Notes: a model not told the origin generated them from the letters alone. A DNA stretch of 64,000 nucleotides from Phormidesmis priestleyi Ana (GCA_001314865.1 LJZR01000004.1:166321-230320); one strand, 5' to 3'. Counted from the first letter of the stretch, positions 36,536 to 46,650 are shown. Numbers and translations are program-made.

Positions 36536-37363
36536 TCACGTCTGCGATGAAACCCGCTCAAGGCTAAGCGCTTCATCCAAGCAAGCACCCGTCAGGTCCG
36601 CGTCTGACCAATCTACCTGGCTCATATCGATCCGTCGTAGGTCGGCGCGGCAAAACTTAGCCCGATGAAGATGCGCCCAGTCGAAGTTGGCACCCGCGAG
36701 CTGAGCATCTCGAAAGTCGCTGTTTTGCAGGCTCGCTTCGCTGAAGTTGGCAGCGGTTAGGTCAGCCTCCTGAAATCCTGCGCCGTTGAGTCTGGCTTCT
36801 CGAAAGCTGACACCGCTTAAGTCCATATTGCTAAAGTTGAGCCCGTTTAGGAACGCCCGCTCTAGGTTAGCGCCGTTGAACTGAGTTTGAGCGATCGCAG
36901 CGCCAATCAGCCGAACACCACTCAAATTTGCCCAAGAAAAATTAGTCCCCGACAGCTGAGTATTCCGCAAATTAGCCGAGGTTAAATTAGCACCGCTAAA
37001 GTTTGCATCCGTCAACTCTGCGGCTCGCAAATTGACATGAGAGAGCTGGGCGCCACTCACCTGAGCCCGCGTAAAAGTAGAGCGAACCGCAAAAGCACCC
37101 TGCAAATTGGCCTTCGTGAGCGTTGCCTGAGTAAAGCGGGCATCGCTCATTTTGGCGTACATCAGGTTTGCTCGGCTCAGGTTCGCATTGGCAAAATTAA
37201 CCTTGGTTAAAAAAGTACGGCTAAAGTTGGCACCACTTAAGTTGCTGCCTGCAAAGTTTACGCCTACAAAAATCCGACCAGACAGATCAACCCCTGCCAG
37301 GTTAAGACCCTTAAAGTCTCGGTAGCCCTCTTCATAGAGGCGTAAGACATCTTGTGATTGCAT
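36536..37363 (-). CDS. Pentapeptide-repeat protein
   Basis: The 275-residue protein is an almost continuous run of A(N/D)LXX pentapeptides from about residue 15 to 265 (for example ANLSRANLMYAKMSDARF), predicting a right-handed quadrilateral beta-helix. There is no signal peptide or transmembrane segment, so it is probably cytoplasmic. Cyanobacteria carry many such genes; DNA mimicry as in Qnr proteins is one known role, but nothing here shows it. Confidence 0.93.
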   Translation of the reverse strand: MQSQDVLRLYEEGYRDFKGLNLAGVDLSGRIFVGVNFAGSNLSGANFSRTFLTKVNFANANLSRANLMYAKMSDARFTQATLTKANLQGAFAVRSTFTRAQVSGAQLSHVNLRAAELTDANFSGANLTSANLRNTQLSGTNFSWANLSGVRLIGAAIAQTQFNGANLERAFLNGLNFSNMDLSGVSFREARLNGAGFQEADLTAANFSEASLQNSDFRDAQLAGANFDWAHLHRAKFCRADLRRIDMSQVDWSDADLTGACLDEALSLERVSSQT

Positions 37364-37557
37364 AAGGTAGCCTAGTTAAGCTTGTTTTTATCGTCTAGAT
37401 TGAAGTTCTAAGGCTTGTACCTTTCTAAGGTTAGTGGGTAGTGACTTCAGCATGGGCAAATGACTCAAGAACCCCACACTGTCACTCAAAACTTAAAGAA
37501 AGCACTACATATTTTAATAATCTTCTCCCTATTCCTCAGTCTCTTCTCTTTCATGCC

Positions 37558-38274
37558 ATGACTCAAAAAATCGTATTTGCCCTTTTGTGGATAGGGTTTA
37601 GCCTGTATGCCTTTGTCTTTGCGCCGCCAGCCCAGCCCGACACCTTTGATCTCATTATTCAGCTCTCTTCGGGCCAGTGGGAGGGCATTAACCCCGCCAT
37701 CGTTGCCTTGTTTAACCTGATGGGCATTTGGCCCATGGTTTATGCCTGTCTTGCCCTGATTGATGGCACTGGTCAAAAAATACCGGCTTGGCCATTCGTC
37801 ACCGCATCTTTTGCCGTTGGAGCCTTTGCGCTACTGCCCTACCTGGCCCTACGCGATCCTAACCCTACCTTTACGGAAAATAAAACGGAAGATAAAACGG
37901 AAGATAAAACGGAAGATAAAACTGGAGATAAAACAAAACTAATCAGCCTGCTCGATTCGCCTTGGACGGGCCGAGCTTTGGCCTTAGGCAGCGCTGTGTT
38001 ACTCAGCTACGGTTTGCTCAATGGCCATTGGGCCGATTTTGCTCAACAGTGGCAAACCAGCCAGTTCATAAATGTGATGAGTCTTGACTTTTGTATGCTG
38101 TGCGCTGTTGTTTCGCCTTTGGTAAAAAGCGACATGGCAAAAAGAGACCTTAACAGTCCAGTCCTTTTTTGGGCCGCTGTCCTTATTCCGCTCTTAGGTG
38201 TTGTTTTTTATCTTTCAGTTCGTCCGCCGCTGCCTGCTGGCGATCGCTCAACTGCCATTTCTGCTGAAGCCTAA
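37558..38274 (+). CDS. Multi-span membrane protein, DUF2834-like
   Basis: About 238 residues from the ATG at 37558 (MTQKIVFALLW); the reading frame upstream to 37441 is not convincing. Hydrophobic segments are IVFALLWIGFSLYAFVF, GINPAIVALFNLMGIWPMVY, WPFVTASFAVGAFALLPYL, ALALGSAVLLSYGLL and LFWAAVLIPLLGVVFYL. A hydrophilic loop is made of KTED repeats (37870-37929). It resembles the cyanobacterial DUF2834 family of unknown function. Confidence 0.75.
   Translation: MTQKIVFALLWIGFSLYAFVFAPPAQPDTFDLIIQLSSGQWEGINPAIVALFNLMGIWPMVYACLALIDGTGQKIPAWPFVTASFAVGAFALLPYLALRDPNPTFTENKTEDKTEDKTEDKTGDKTKLISLLDSPWTGRALALGSAVLLSYGLLNGHWADFAQQWQTSQFINVMSLDFCMLCAVVSPLVKSDMAKRDLNSPVLFWAAVLIPLLGVVFYLSVRPPLPAGDRSTAISAEA
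37870..37929 (+). repeat. 5 x 12-bp in-frame tandem repeat (KTED)
   Basis: Five units of AAAACGGAAGAT-type sequence encode a charged KTED loop. Confidence 0.92.
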
Positions 38275-38395
38275 GAAAGCCTTTATAGCAACATCTACAG
38301 CATTATCTACAGCATTATCTACAGCATCATAATGGCAGTGCATTCGTGTTCCGTCTGCTGAATAACGGCGTGCAGATAACGAATGCCAGGAAAAT

Positions 38396-39919
38396 TTATG
38401 TCAGTTTCTCAACGGCGCTGCGCAAAAATTGCTTTACAAATTCATCTCGTCTATTGAGCTGGTATTGCTGTTCTACTACCGCTTGAATTCCACCATCACC
38501 CCAGTCCTGGTTGGCCTGAAAGTAGGTGATAAAGCTTTTTCCTGCAATTCGCGTCAGATAGGCCGCACTCGCTCCCTGTACTAGCTTACTCGCCACCGCT
38601 GTTGCCGGATTCACCTGTAGACCCACCGATAGTAGTTTCATGGCGCCTTTGGCGAGACTCAATGCCGCCATCGTTTTCGCGAGCGATACTGCCAAAGGTT
38701 TGGCCTCTTCAATGCTCATTTCAATTCCATAAACTCGGCCTAGCTCTACCACCATTTGAGTATTCACGGCAGCCGTTGCTAGCATATCTACCCCAGGTAG
38801 TGGCATGGCGGCGAGTACACCAGCGCCTATCCACTGATAGCGATCTACAATACTGTCGGCCTGCTGCGATCGCTCACCTGCCAACACAAACCGAGCCTCT
38901 TCGCCAATTTGCTGTGACTGAGAAAGCAAATTATGCGCAATCAAGTCTCGGCCTTCGCGCCTGAGTATTGTTGTGATTCTTTCAATCAAATCAGAAATCT
39001 CTGGATCGGGCTGAACGATGGTTCCATCGCCGAGCCTGACAGGGGCGGGCTTGGCCGCGATCGCAACAACATCTTCAGCCTTAAGCAAGCGGTTTGTACG
39101 TTCCCGCAATCGCTGCAAAATCTGTTCTTTTTCTTCAGGCAAATAGCGATCGCACTTATTAAACACCAGCAGCGATCGCTTTCCAATCCCTACCAGCATT
39201 GCTAACGGCTCATACTCTACCCGGTGCAAATCGTTATCAACAACAAACAACAACAAATCTGCCGCTACTGCCCAACCTTTTGCCACCTGCGATCGCGCCT
39301 CTCCAAACACCCCTGCCTCTAGCAGCCCCGGCGTGTCTGTAATCAAAATCTCCCCTGCCCCCTCGCTCTCCTGCCCCCGACTATCTCCCCGACTATCTCC
39401 CCGACTATTCCTGAGTGCAACCCGGTAAGTCTGCGCCTTTGCCGTTGTTCCCAGCGTCGCCGCTACCGTTCCGGCCATTTCGCCGAGCAAGGCATTCACC
39501 AATGCCGTCTTCCCTGCCGACCCCAGCCCAAACACAACCATTTGAAACACCTGGTCCTGTAGTCTTTGCGCCAATGCCTCAGAGCGAGCCACCAATGCCT
39601 GCCGCGCGATTTCATCTTCTATTTGGCTTACTTGCTGTGAGGCGGCCTGTAAGCTCACTGCCGCCACTTGATCAGGCGCTTCAGGCAAGGTTACCACTCG
39701 GTTTCGCTTAGGCCGTAAAAACAGCCAAGCGTAGTAAGTGAGCACGCCCAAAGCAGCAGCCATAGCTAGCACAATCAGCACAATAATCAGCTGAGCGAGC
39801 AAGGGTGACAGCGTAGCCATGGCTCGGTAAAGCTGCCCTAGTGAGCTAACGGTGGTCAGCAAAGTCACTAGAATCATTAGGAAGGCGATCGCGCTTAGTA
39901 GTACAACAGAACGACGCAT
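38396..39919 (-). CDS. Membrane-associated GTPase with C-terminal DUF697-like region
   Basis: About 507 residues from the ATG at 39919. Two hydrophobic segments at the N-terminus (SVVLLSAIAFLMILVTLLTTV and LAQLIIVLIVLAMAAALGVLTYY) precede a GTPase domain: G1 VFGLGSAGKTALVNALLGEMAGTV, G3 TDTPGLLEAG and G4 VFNKCDRY. The C-terminal part (WIGAGVLAAMPLPGVDMLATAA) resembles the DUF697 module. Such proteins are widespread in cyanobacteria and may act at membranes; the role is unknown. An internal DSRGDSRG repeat (39377-39412) sits between G1 and G3. Confidence 0.87.
   Translation of the reverse strand: MRRSVVLLSAIAFLMILVTLLTTVSSLGQLYRAMATLSPLLAQLIIVLIVLAMAAALGVLTYYAWLFLRPKRNRVVTLPEAPDQVAAVSLQAASQQVSQIEDEIARQALVARSEALAQRLQDQVFQMVVFGLGSAGKTALVNALLGEMAGTVAATLGTTAKAQTYRVALRNSRGDSRGDSRGQESEGAGEILITDTPGLLEAGVFGEARSQVAKGWAVAADLLLFVVDNDLHRVEYEPLAMLVGIGKRSLLVFNKCDRYLPEEKEQILQRLRERTNRLLKAEDVVAIAAKPAPVRLGDGTIVQPDPEISDLIERITTILRREGRDLIAHNLLSQSQQIGEEARFVLAGERSQQADSIVDRYQWIGAGVLAAMPLPGVDMLATAAVNTQMVVELGRVYGIEMSIEEAKPLAVSLAKTMAALSLAKGAMKLLSVGLQVNPATAVASKLVQGASAAYLTRIAGKSFITYFQANQDWGDGGIQAVVEQQYQLNRRDEFVKQFLRSAVEKLT
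39377..39412 (-). repeat. 3 x 12-bp in-frame tandem repeat (DSRG)
   Basis: Three 12-bp CCGACTATCTCC-like units encode NSRGDSRGDSRG in the GTPase, just before its G3 motif. Confidence 0.9.
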
Positions 39920-39997
39920 AGAACTTCTCAGAAAGACCAGTGCTTGAGCATGCAATACCTATTGACTATAGCTAACTAGAAGAGCTTATACACTTCA

Positions 39998-41479
39998 TTA
40001 CTGGACGGTAAAGCTTAAGAAAACGCTTCCTGCCTGCTCACCCCTTGTCACGGGCACTGTACCGCTCTCTACATTGCTCAGCGCGGCGCTATAGCCATAA
40101 CCGACATCTACACCCTGCACCGTTCCTTTCCCGCCTTCTTGAGCCAGCACTGTCCAAAATTTGCGGGTGCTAAAGTCGGGAGAAACCGCCATCCAGGTGC
40201 GATCGCCCTCTGCATATGCCCCCACCGGCTCACCGTTAATCGTCAAATTATCCCGGTTATAAATAGAGGCTCTTGCCGATCCGCCAAAGTAAACGCTGCC
40301 ATCTGGTGCGCCTGCAATGTCCCCAAGCCGCATAGCATTCGCCTTTCTATTGGAGAGTCTTGGAAAACTCATTTGGGAGGTGACTAGCGCCCCGGTAACC
40401 GGATGCACTCTTGCATAGTAGGCAAGATGCGCTGCGCCGCTGTTGTGCAGCTGAGAATATTCATCTATGCGAGAGACAAAAGGCTTGGCTTTACCATATT
40501 GTTCATCTTCGCTCATCGGCTGACCGCGCCAGCGAAAAATCGTTGCCGTACCGGCGCTTTCGCCTGCAATATACAGGTAGCCATCGCGGCCCAAGGTAGC
40601 CCGATACAGCCGAGTGTCGGCAACATTTTGCCTAATGGTTTCAGCCCTGTCACTAAACAAAGACCACTGCACTTCTCCGGTAAAATCCAACGCTTCTAAC
40701 CGAGCAATTTGCACTGGATTGCGGTTGTTTTGTAAATCTACAAAAGAAGTGTTGCGAAAGCTGGTGACATACACCAATTGTTTGCCTTGGCAGCTGAGGA
40801 CTTCTACATCGGTAACGGCAGTATAGTCACGAACCTTCGAGAATATTTTTGTGTTTTCATTGTTGTATAAATGAACAGTTTTAGCGGCGATCGCACCCAC
40901 ATACCCATCCGGGGAAATCGCGACTCGGCTCACATCGGCCAAGGGCAATTCACTCAGCACCTCACCGCTGGCCACATCTAGCTTTACAATTTTATTCTCC
41001 ACCGCCAGCACCAACGTACTGCCCCCATCAAAAGCCAAATCACTGATGCGACTGGTGCGACCGGGAAAGCTCACGGTCAGCGCAATCTCTCCCGTAGCCG
41101 GATTCACCCAGTGAAGTAGCCCGCCCGAAGCGCTGTTAGTAGCCGCGATCGCGCCCTTTGGCGTCATCACCACATCAACGCCCTGCTCACCCGGCAGTGC
41201 CACACTCGCCGTCAAATCCACATTGGCGCTATAACGACCGCCTTGCGTCGTCACCGATTCGTTCAAACTGCACACCGAGGCGTTGTCATCAGTCAGGGTG
41301 GGCAATGCACGATTGGCCACTACATGAGTTGCTGAACTGGTTGCAGCAGGGCTAGTAAACTGGCCTTTAAACTGGCCTTTAGAATGGCTTGCAAAACGGC
41401 TTGAACCACAGGCAAACGCGAAGAGTGCAACACCGATGCCTACACCCAAATGAACAGGTCGCCAAGGAAATAAAGTCAT
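39998..41479 (-). CDS. Beta-propeller lipoprotein, unknown function
   Basis: The 493-residue protein has a lipobox (ALFAFAC, C24) and is probably a membrane lipoprotein. The rest shows blades of a beta-propeller: GALVTSQMSF, VVMTPKGAIAATNSASGGLLHWVNPATGEI, LAFDGGSTLVLAVENKIVKLDVASGEVL, VAISPDGYVGAIAAKTVHLY and YRATLGRDGYLYIAGES. No catalytic motif is visible, so ligand binding or scaffolding is likely. It is not recognised as a named family. Confidence 0.72.
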   Translation of the reverse strand: MTLFPWRPVHLGVGIGVALFAFACGSSRFASHSKGQFKGQFTSPAATSSATHVVANRALPTLTDDNASVCSLNESVTTQGGRYSANVDLTASVALPGEQGVDVVMTPKGAIAATNSASGGLLHWVNPATGEIALTVSFPGRTSRISDLAFDGGSTLVLAVENKIVKLDVASGEVLSELPLADVSRVAISPDGYVGAIAAKTVHLYNNENTKIFSKVRDYTAVTDVEVLSCQGKQLVYVTSFRNTSFVDLQNNRNPVQIARLEALDFTGEVQWSLFSDRAETIRQNVADTRLYRATLGRDGYLYIAGESAGTATIFRWRGQPMSEDEQYGKAKPFVSRIDEYSQLHNSGAAHLAYYARVHPVTGALVTSQMSFPRLSNRKANAMRLGDIAGAPDGSVYFGGSARASIYNRDNLTINGEPVGAYAEGDRTWMAVSPDFSTRKFWTVLAQEGGKGTVQGVDVGYGYSAALSNVESGTVPVTRGEQAGSVFLSFTVQ

Positions 41480-41768
41480 CGCTTATTAGGCTAAGTGATT
41501 AATCACGGAAGGTTTATAGAGGCTTTATAGAAGCTATAGGTAGATGCAGTCTTGCAGAGAAGTTCTTAAGTTTTAGTTATAGCAAAAGGATTTCAACCAC
41601 AGCGCACAACGCGCACAATGGGCATGAAACCCTAGCTGGTTGGTCAGGTCTTGGGCGATCGCCTCAAAATCTTCCTCATTTCTGCCCTTTTTCCTTGCCG
41701 TATAATGCCACTGGTGCCCCCACCATTTACTTCTCAACCGTAAGGGAAACTTAAGGAAAATTAGCGCT
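41480..41768. promoter_or_regulatory. Intergenic region with a possible -10 box before the DUF937-like gene
   Basis: TATAAT at 41701-41706 lies about 60 bases before the ATG at 41769 and could be a -10 box. No matching -35 box is obvious. A purine tract AAGGAAAA lies about 11 bases before the ATG. Confidence 0.3.
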
Positions 41769-42284
41769 ATGGGACTCTTTGATCAGGTCATGAAAGCCGT
41801 TGCTGACCCCAGCCGTCAAGCCAGCGCCAGCCAGCTGACAAATATTTTGGGTGCGGCAAAGCAAATTGGTACTCAAAATAACGCGGATTCTGACACCATG
41901 CAGCAGGCCATGACTGTCATCGGCGGATTTGTACGCTCCGCTTTAAAGGAAAAGCGTCAGACCGAAGGCAACAGCGCTGCCCAAGCGCTCATTGAGCAAG
42001 GCTCAGCCAACGGCGCGGCGGTTATTCCCGCACTGTTTAGCAACTCACAGCTCACTGAAATGATCTCAGCGGTCGCCAGCAAAACCAATCTCAACACCAA
42101 TCAGGTACAGGGCATTTTGCCGATGGTGCTGCCCCTCGTCATGCAGTTTTTGAGCACTGGCAACAAAAAAGGAGGCGCGGCTGTCACTGAGAGCAACCCC
42201 ATCCTCACCGCCTTTTTAGATGGTGATGGTGATGGCGATGTAGACATGGGCGATATGCTCGGCATGGCCGGTAAGTTTATGTAA
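41769..42284 (+). CDS. DUF937-like protein with a C-terminal Asp/Gly motif
   Basis: The 171-residue protein is mainly helical (MGLFDQVMKAVADPSRQASASQL, AMTVIGGFVRSALKEKR, AAVIPALFSNSQLTEMISAVASKTNLN, ILPMVLPLVMQFLSTG), as in the DUF937 family. It ends in DGDGDGDVDMGDML, which could be a calcium-binding (EF-hand-like) loop. No membrane span is predicted. Function unknown. Confidence 0.72.
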   Translation: MGLFDQVMKAVADPSRQASASQLTNILGAAKQIGTQNNADSDTMQQAMTVIGGFVRSALKEKRQTEGNSAAQALIEQGSANGAAVIPALFSNSQLTEMISAVASKTNLNTNQVQGILPMVLPLVMQFLSTGNKKGGAAVTESNPILTAFLDGDGDGDVDMGDMLGMAGKFM

Positions 42285-42421
42285 AGCCGATTCTGTAAGC
42301 GCTGTAGTAGCGCTGTATTAGTGCTGTATTAGTGCTGTAGAGGTGTAGCATGCAACGCCCCTACAGCGCCCACCCAATAACCGCCAATCATCACGACAAA
42401 AAACGTGACCCTACCAAAGCC

Positions 42422-43207
42422 CTACAAAATCTGAGATAAAAACGCCTGACTTCTTTCTTCTTTGGGATTATTGAAGAATTCTTCTGGGGTATTTTCTTCC
42501 ACCAGCAGACCGCCATCCATCAAAACAACACGGTCAGCAACTTCTCGGGCAAACCCGACTTCGTGGGTGACGCATACCATTGTCATGCCGTCTTTGGCGA
42601 GGTTGCGCATTACATCTAGCACTTCGCGCACCATTTCAGGATCTAACGCCGAAGTGGGTTCGTCAAACAGCATGACTTTGGGCTGCATGGCGAGAGAGCG
42701 GGCGATCGCAACTCGCTGCTGCTGCCCGCCCGACATTTGCCCTGGAAACTTGTAGGCTTGCTCAGCGATACCCACGCGGTCTAGCAGCCGCATTGCAATT
42801 TCTTCGGCTTTGGCATTAGGCCACCGCCGAACCCAAATGGGTGCTAGCGTCACATTTTGCAGCACCGTTAAGTGCGGAAACAAATTGAACTGCTGAAACA
42901 CCATGCCGACCTCGCGACGCACCGCTTCAATATCTTTGAGGTCGTTGGCAATGCGAACACCGTCAATTTCAATACTGCCTTCTTGATAGGGCTCTAGCGC
43001 GTTAAAGGTACGAATAAAAGTGGATTTACCCGATCCAGAAGGCCCCATCACAACGACCACTTCACCTTTGTAAACGTTCATACTCACGCCTTTTAGCACG
43101 TGGAAGCCGTTGTCGTACCACTTGTTCACATCTTTAGCCACAATCACGGCTTCAGAGCCAACAGCATGGCTAGTAGGAACGGAGACTTGGAGTTCGGGCT
43201 GGGTCAT
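42422..43207 (-). CDS. Amino-acid ABC transporter ATP-binding protein (AapP/BgtA/GlnQ-like)
   Basis: The 261-residue ATPase has Walker [13 protein letters not shown], signature [16 protein letters not shown], Walker [15 protein letters not shown] and the switch histidine in VTHEVG. The [12 protein letters not shown] block is typical of polar-amino-acid transporters. It is the last gene of the four-gene system 47724-42422; cyanobacterial relatives are the Nat/Bgt systems. It starts 84 bases after the second permease. Confidence 0.92.
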   Translation of the reverse strand: MTQPELQVSVPTSHAVGSEAVIVAKDVNKWYDNGFHVLKGVSMNVYKGEVVVVMGPSGSGKSTFIRTFNALEPYQEGSIEIDGVRIANDLKDIEAVRREVGMVFQQFNLFPHLTVLQNVTLAPIWVRRWPNAKAEEIAMRLLDRVGIAEQAYKFPGQMSGGQQQRVAIARSLAMQPKVMLFDEPTSALDPEMVREVLDVMRNLAKDGMTMVCVTHEVGFAREVADRVVLMDGGLLVEENTPEEFFNNPKEERSQAFLSQIL

Positions 43208-43291
43208 CAGTAGGGTTCCTCAGGTGGAATCAAAAAAAAAGAAAGTCGCAACTAGGCGAAAAAGCAGCTAGGCGAAAAAATTGAGTGTAGG

Positions 43292-44722
43292 CTAACGCAG
43301 GTCGGTATTGAGCGCTAACTCAATTTTTTGACTGCCGTAACTCATGGCATAGCAAAATATCCAGTAGATGGCGGCAATAAATAAATAGCCTTCCTTATAG
43401 TCGCCCAAGTAAGTAGGACTCGCCAGCAGGTTCTGACTGATGCCAAGCAGCTCAACCAAGCCCACAATCCCCAAAAGCGTCGTATCTTGAAACAAGCTAA
43501 TAAACTGGCCGACAATAGCCGGAATGGCCGTTTTAAGCGCCTGCGGTAGCACAATTAAAGCCGTCGTCAAAAACTTGTTGAGCCCCAGCGACTGCGCAGC
43601 TTCGCTCTGCCCTTGAGGAACGGCCTGCAAACCCGCACGCACATTTTCAGCAAGGTAGGCAGCACTAAAAATTGTGAGGCCAATAATGGCTCTCACGACG
43701 CGATCAGGGCGAACCCCTTCGGGTAAAAATAGCGGAATCAGCACCTGACCCATAAATAAAATGGAGATGAGCGGCACGCCTCTAATCAGCTCGATATAGG
43801 CAACGGACAAGGCCCGAACAATAGGGAGCTTACTACGGCGGCCTAACGCCAACAGCACACCCGCCGGAAAGCACAGCACAATGCCGCTAATGGCCAATAG
43901 CAGCGTCAGCAGCAGGCCGCCCCAGTTATTGGTAGATACACTCTTGAGTCCAAAGTCTAAATTTAGGGCATAGGGCAAGCGCCATAGCACCTGATACACC
44001 GCAATAAAGCCCACTAGAAACAGGATTGTTTTGCTAATCCAGGCAGGAATGACAGGAATCGATATTCGACTAGCGAGCTGCCAGCCAGCGACTAAGCTGC
44101 CGCCCAGCATGACAATAATGCTGTAGAACAAGCTAGGGCTCATTGTACCGCGCCCAAAGAAGGGGCCACCGCCGAGTAGATACAGCGCGATAAAGTAAGA
44201 GACAAACCAACCGGCTGAAATCCACTTAATGGCACCGGTAAATTTGCGTCCTAGGGCTTGGCCCAAAGCAGCACCGCCGACCAACAACAAGAGTGCGCCC
44301 AAAATATGGGGCATGTAAGGCCGGGTCATAGGCAGCAGAACAAAGAAAAGCGCTACACCCCCAAGGCCAATCAGCAGATTGCGGCCAAAAAGCGACTTTT
44401 GATTGCGCGCTAACGCCCCCCAGGTCAGACCCGCTAACGCCATGACCATGCCCAACACCGACCACACTCGCCAGTACGAGTCGGGCGGATAAAGGCCCGT
44501 CATAAAGTTGCCAAAGTTTGCCACAATCACTGACCAGTCGGCCTGGGTGAAGGCCCAAGTGGTGAAGCTATAAGCAACCGACCCTAGTATCAGCAGCAAT
44601 ACAACGGTCAAAATGCTGTTAAACCAGCTGTTGAATAAATTTTTGCGGCCCCAGGCAACTGGGCCGGTTGATATAACCCTTGGTGCGCCGCGTTCTACGG
44701 GTCTTGAGCTAGCTGTGATCAT
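43292..44722 (-). CDS. Amino-acid ABC transporter permease (AapM/NatH-like)
   Basis: The 476-residue membrane protein has a long N-terminal region with extra spans before the permease core, as in Aap-type permeases. The EAA-type loop reads GLQAVPQGQSEAAQSLGLNKFLTTALIVLPQAL. It is 3 bases downstream of the first permease and forms a heterodimer with it. Confidence 0.9.
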   Translation of the reverse strand: MITASSRPVERGAPRVISTGPVAWGRKNLFNSWFNSILTVVLLLILGSVAYSFTTWAFTQADWSVIVANFGNFMTGLYPPDSYWRVWSVLGMVMALAGLTWGALARNQKSLFGRNLLIGLGGVALFFVLLPMTRPYMPHILGALLLLVGGAALGQALGRKFTGAIKWISAGWFVSYFIALYLLGGGPFFGRGTMSPSLFYSIIVMLGGSLVAGWQLASRISIPVIPAWISKTILFLVGFIAVYQVLWRLPYALNLDFGLKSVSTNNWGGLLLTLLLAISGIVLCFPAGVLLALGRRSKLPIVRALSVAYIELIRGVPLISILFMGQVLIPLFLPEGVRPDRVVRAIIGLTIFSAAYLAENVRAGLQAVPQGQSEAAQSLGLNKFLTTALIVLPQALKTAIPAIVGQFISLFQDTTLLGIVGLVELLGISQNLLASPTYLGDYKEGYLFIAAIYWIFCYAMSYGSQKIELALNTDLR

Positions 44723-44725
44723 GGC

Positions 44726-46156
44726 TTAGCGCTCCTTAAATTGAACGGCTTTGTTGAGCTGATTCATATTGAGCGAAATGAGTAGATTAATAGAAAGATA
44801 GGTCGCCATCATCACTAAAAACACCTCAATCGGGCGACCTGTTTGGTTAAAGGTGGTGTTGGCTACCGAGTAAAGATCAGGGTAGCCAACAGCAAAGGCC
44901 AGACTGGAGTTTTTGGCGAGGTTGGCAAATTCGCTGTTTAAAGGCGGAATGAGCACCCGCAAAGATTGAGGAAATATCACTAATCGCATGGCCTTGTCGT
45001 TACTGAGGCCCACCGACCGAGCCGCTTCCCACTGGCCTCTGGGTACAGACTGAATGCCCGCTCTCACAATTTCGGCAATGAATGCGCCGGTATAAAAGGT
45101 TAAACCCGTGAGCGCTGCTGCGTAAGACATTGACATTTCTAGGCCGCCAACTGCGCCGCGCGCGGCATCTACGGTGGGGGTTGTCCAGTTAAAGGCCAGT
45201 AGGATAATGGCGACTGCTGCGATCGCAATCCCAATCAGCACGCCTAGCAACGCCTTGCCGTCTTGCCCGTCTTCTAACATGCTTTTTAGCCGTATCCGCC
45301 AAACCACCAAAGCAGCAGCAGCCAAAGCGACCAAAGCCACTATCCACAGGCCTTCAGGATTGGTAAAGAGGGCAATCAGCCCGCCCTTAAAGTACAGTCT
45401 GTCATCGGGTGAGTCGGTCAGCAGCAAAAAATAATTCACCACCAGCACCACCGCGATCAGCGCCAAGTCGGCAATACGCGCTATCCAGCCCGCTATCCCA
45501 GCGGCAAAGCGACCCTCCCGAAACGCGCTTACTGCCCGCCACATGAGGCCAAACAACAGCATTGAGACCGCCAACAGCATCAACCCCACCCATACCTCGT
45601 CTGACAGTCCAGGCCCGACTAAATTGAGCTTGTTATTACTGGCAATCAGCCAGGGATTGTTTGGGCTAGGAAACAGAATTTGGTTTTCCTTACGAGGAAA
45701 TGCCAAATAAACCGCAAAGTACCAGAAAAACAGCTGTAGCAACAGCGGTACATTGCGAACTAAGCCTACATAAGCTCGGCTGAGCTTGAACAGCAACCAG
45801 TTGTTAGAAAAACTTGCAACGCCAGCGGCAACCCCTACAATGGTCGCCGTAATGACGCCTGCTGCCACCAATCGCAAAGAGTTAACAATGCCTGTTTGGA
45901 CAACTTTTATGTAAGAGTCTTGGGCGCGATAGTTTAATAGGTCTTCACCGACGGCAAAACTCGCCGGGTTCTTAAAAAAGCCAAAGCCAAAGTTAATGCC
46001 GCTACGAGACATGTTACGGCTGAGGTTACCAAATAAATAGGAGAAGAGCGCCGCCACGGCGATGACTAAAATAACCTGAAAAGCTATCTGCCAAAACCTT
46101 TCGTCCCGCAGCAGCGATCGCAAGCTGAAAGAGGGTTTAGAGGGGGTATTTGCCAT
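44726..46156 (-). CDS. Amino-acid ABC transporter permease (AapQ/NatG-like)
   Basis: The 476-residue permease has about eight hydrophobic segments and the EAA loop GIQSVPRGQWEAARSVGLSN, followed by LRVLIPPLNSEFANLAKNSSLA. It is the first permease of the system, about 490 bases after the binding-protein gene; a terminator at 46498-46530 separates them. Confidence 0.9.
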   Translation of the reverse strand: MANTPSKPSFSLRSLLRDERFWQIAFQVILVIAVAALFSYLFGNLSRNMSRSGINFGFGFFKNPASFAVGEDLLNYRAQDSYIKVVQTGIVNSLRLVAAGVITATIVGVAAGVASFSNNWLLFKLSRAYVGLVRNVPLLLQLFFWYFAVYLAFPRKENQILFPSPNNPWLIASNNKLNLVGPGLSDEVWVGLMLLAVSMLLFGLMWRAVSAFREGRFAAGIAGWIARIADLALIAVVLVVNYFLLLTDSPDDRLYFKGGLIALFTNPEGLWIVALVALAAAALVVWRIRLKSMLEDGQDGKALLGVLIGIAIAAVAIILLAFNWTTPTVDAARGAVGGLEMSMSYAAALTGLTFYTGAFIAEIVRAGIQSVPRGQWEAARSVGLSNDKAMRLVIFPQSLRVLIPPLNSEFANLAKNSSLAFAVGYPDLYSVANTTFNQTGRPIEVFLVMMATYLSINLLISLNMNQLNKAVQFKER

Positions 46157-46497
46157 AGATTATTTCACAGTTCTTAAGTTGTGCGCCTCATTTGCGGGCC
46201 TTAAAAGAGTGCATTTAAAAAGAATAGACACTCATATTCGCCACTATGTCAGCAATGCTGTGCAGTTTCAGTCTGCATTTTTACAGTCTGTAAACTTATT
46301 ATTGATCAGTCATTAGCCAGTCATTGGCCAGTACTTTCATACAGAATAAGGCTATTGGCTATTTATCATAAGCCCTGCAATGCAACAATCTGGAAAGTAG
46401 AGAGCTTTCTCGATCTGAGTTGTCATCTTTTTTAATAGAACACAATATTTAGAGCTATCAACTGTTACAAAGCATACAGAAATATTTATAAGCAAAA

Positions 46498-46530
46498 AAG
46501 TCGCCAGTCACTAACGCGGACTGGCGACTT
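46498..46530 (-). terminator. Internal hairpin terminator after the binding-protein gene
   Basis: A perfect 12-bp stem (AAGTCGCCAGTC with GACTGGCGACTT) and 9-base loop, followed on the minus strand by a T-rich run. It lies about 120 bases after the binding-protein stop, so it should reduce transcription of the permease genes relative to the binding protein. Confidence 0.88.
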
Positions 46531-46564
46531 TACTCAATCATGAGTTTAGCTGGTTGCTCTATTC

Positions 46565-46628
46565 AAACCATTAACAGAACAAACCATTAACAGAACAAAC
46601 CATTAACAGAACAAACCATTAACAGAAC
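46565..46628. repeat. 4 x 16-bp tandem repeat after the binding-protein gene
   Basis: Four exact copies of AAACCATTAACAGAAC, starting about 20 bases beyond the stop at 46651. Confidence 0.95.
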
Positions 46629-46650
46629 AAACCGTGCCTTTAGAGCACTT

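Larger units (their letters stand above)
46157..46650. other. 494-base spacer within the transporter operon
   Basis: Contains four 16-bp repeats (46565-46628) and a terminator hairpin (46498-46530). The remaining sequence is AT-rich and without a gene. Confidence 0.8.
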
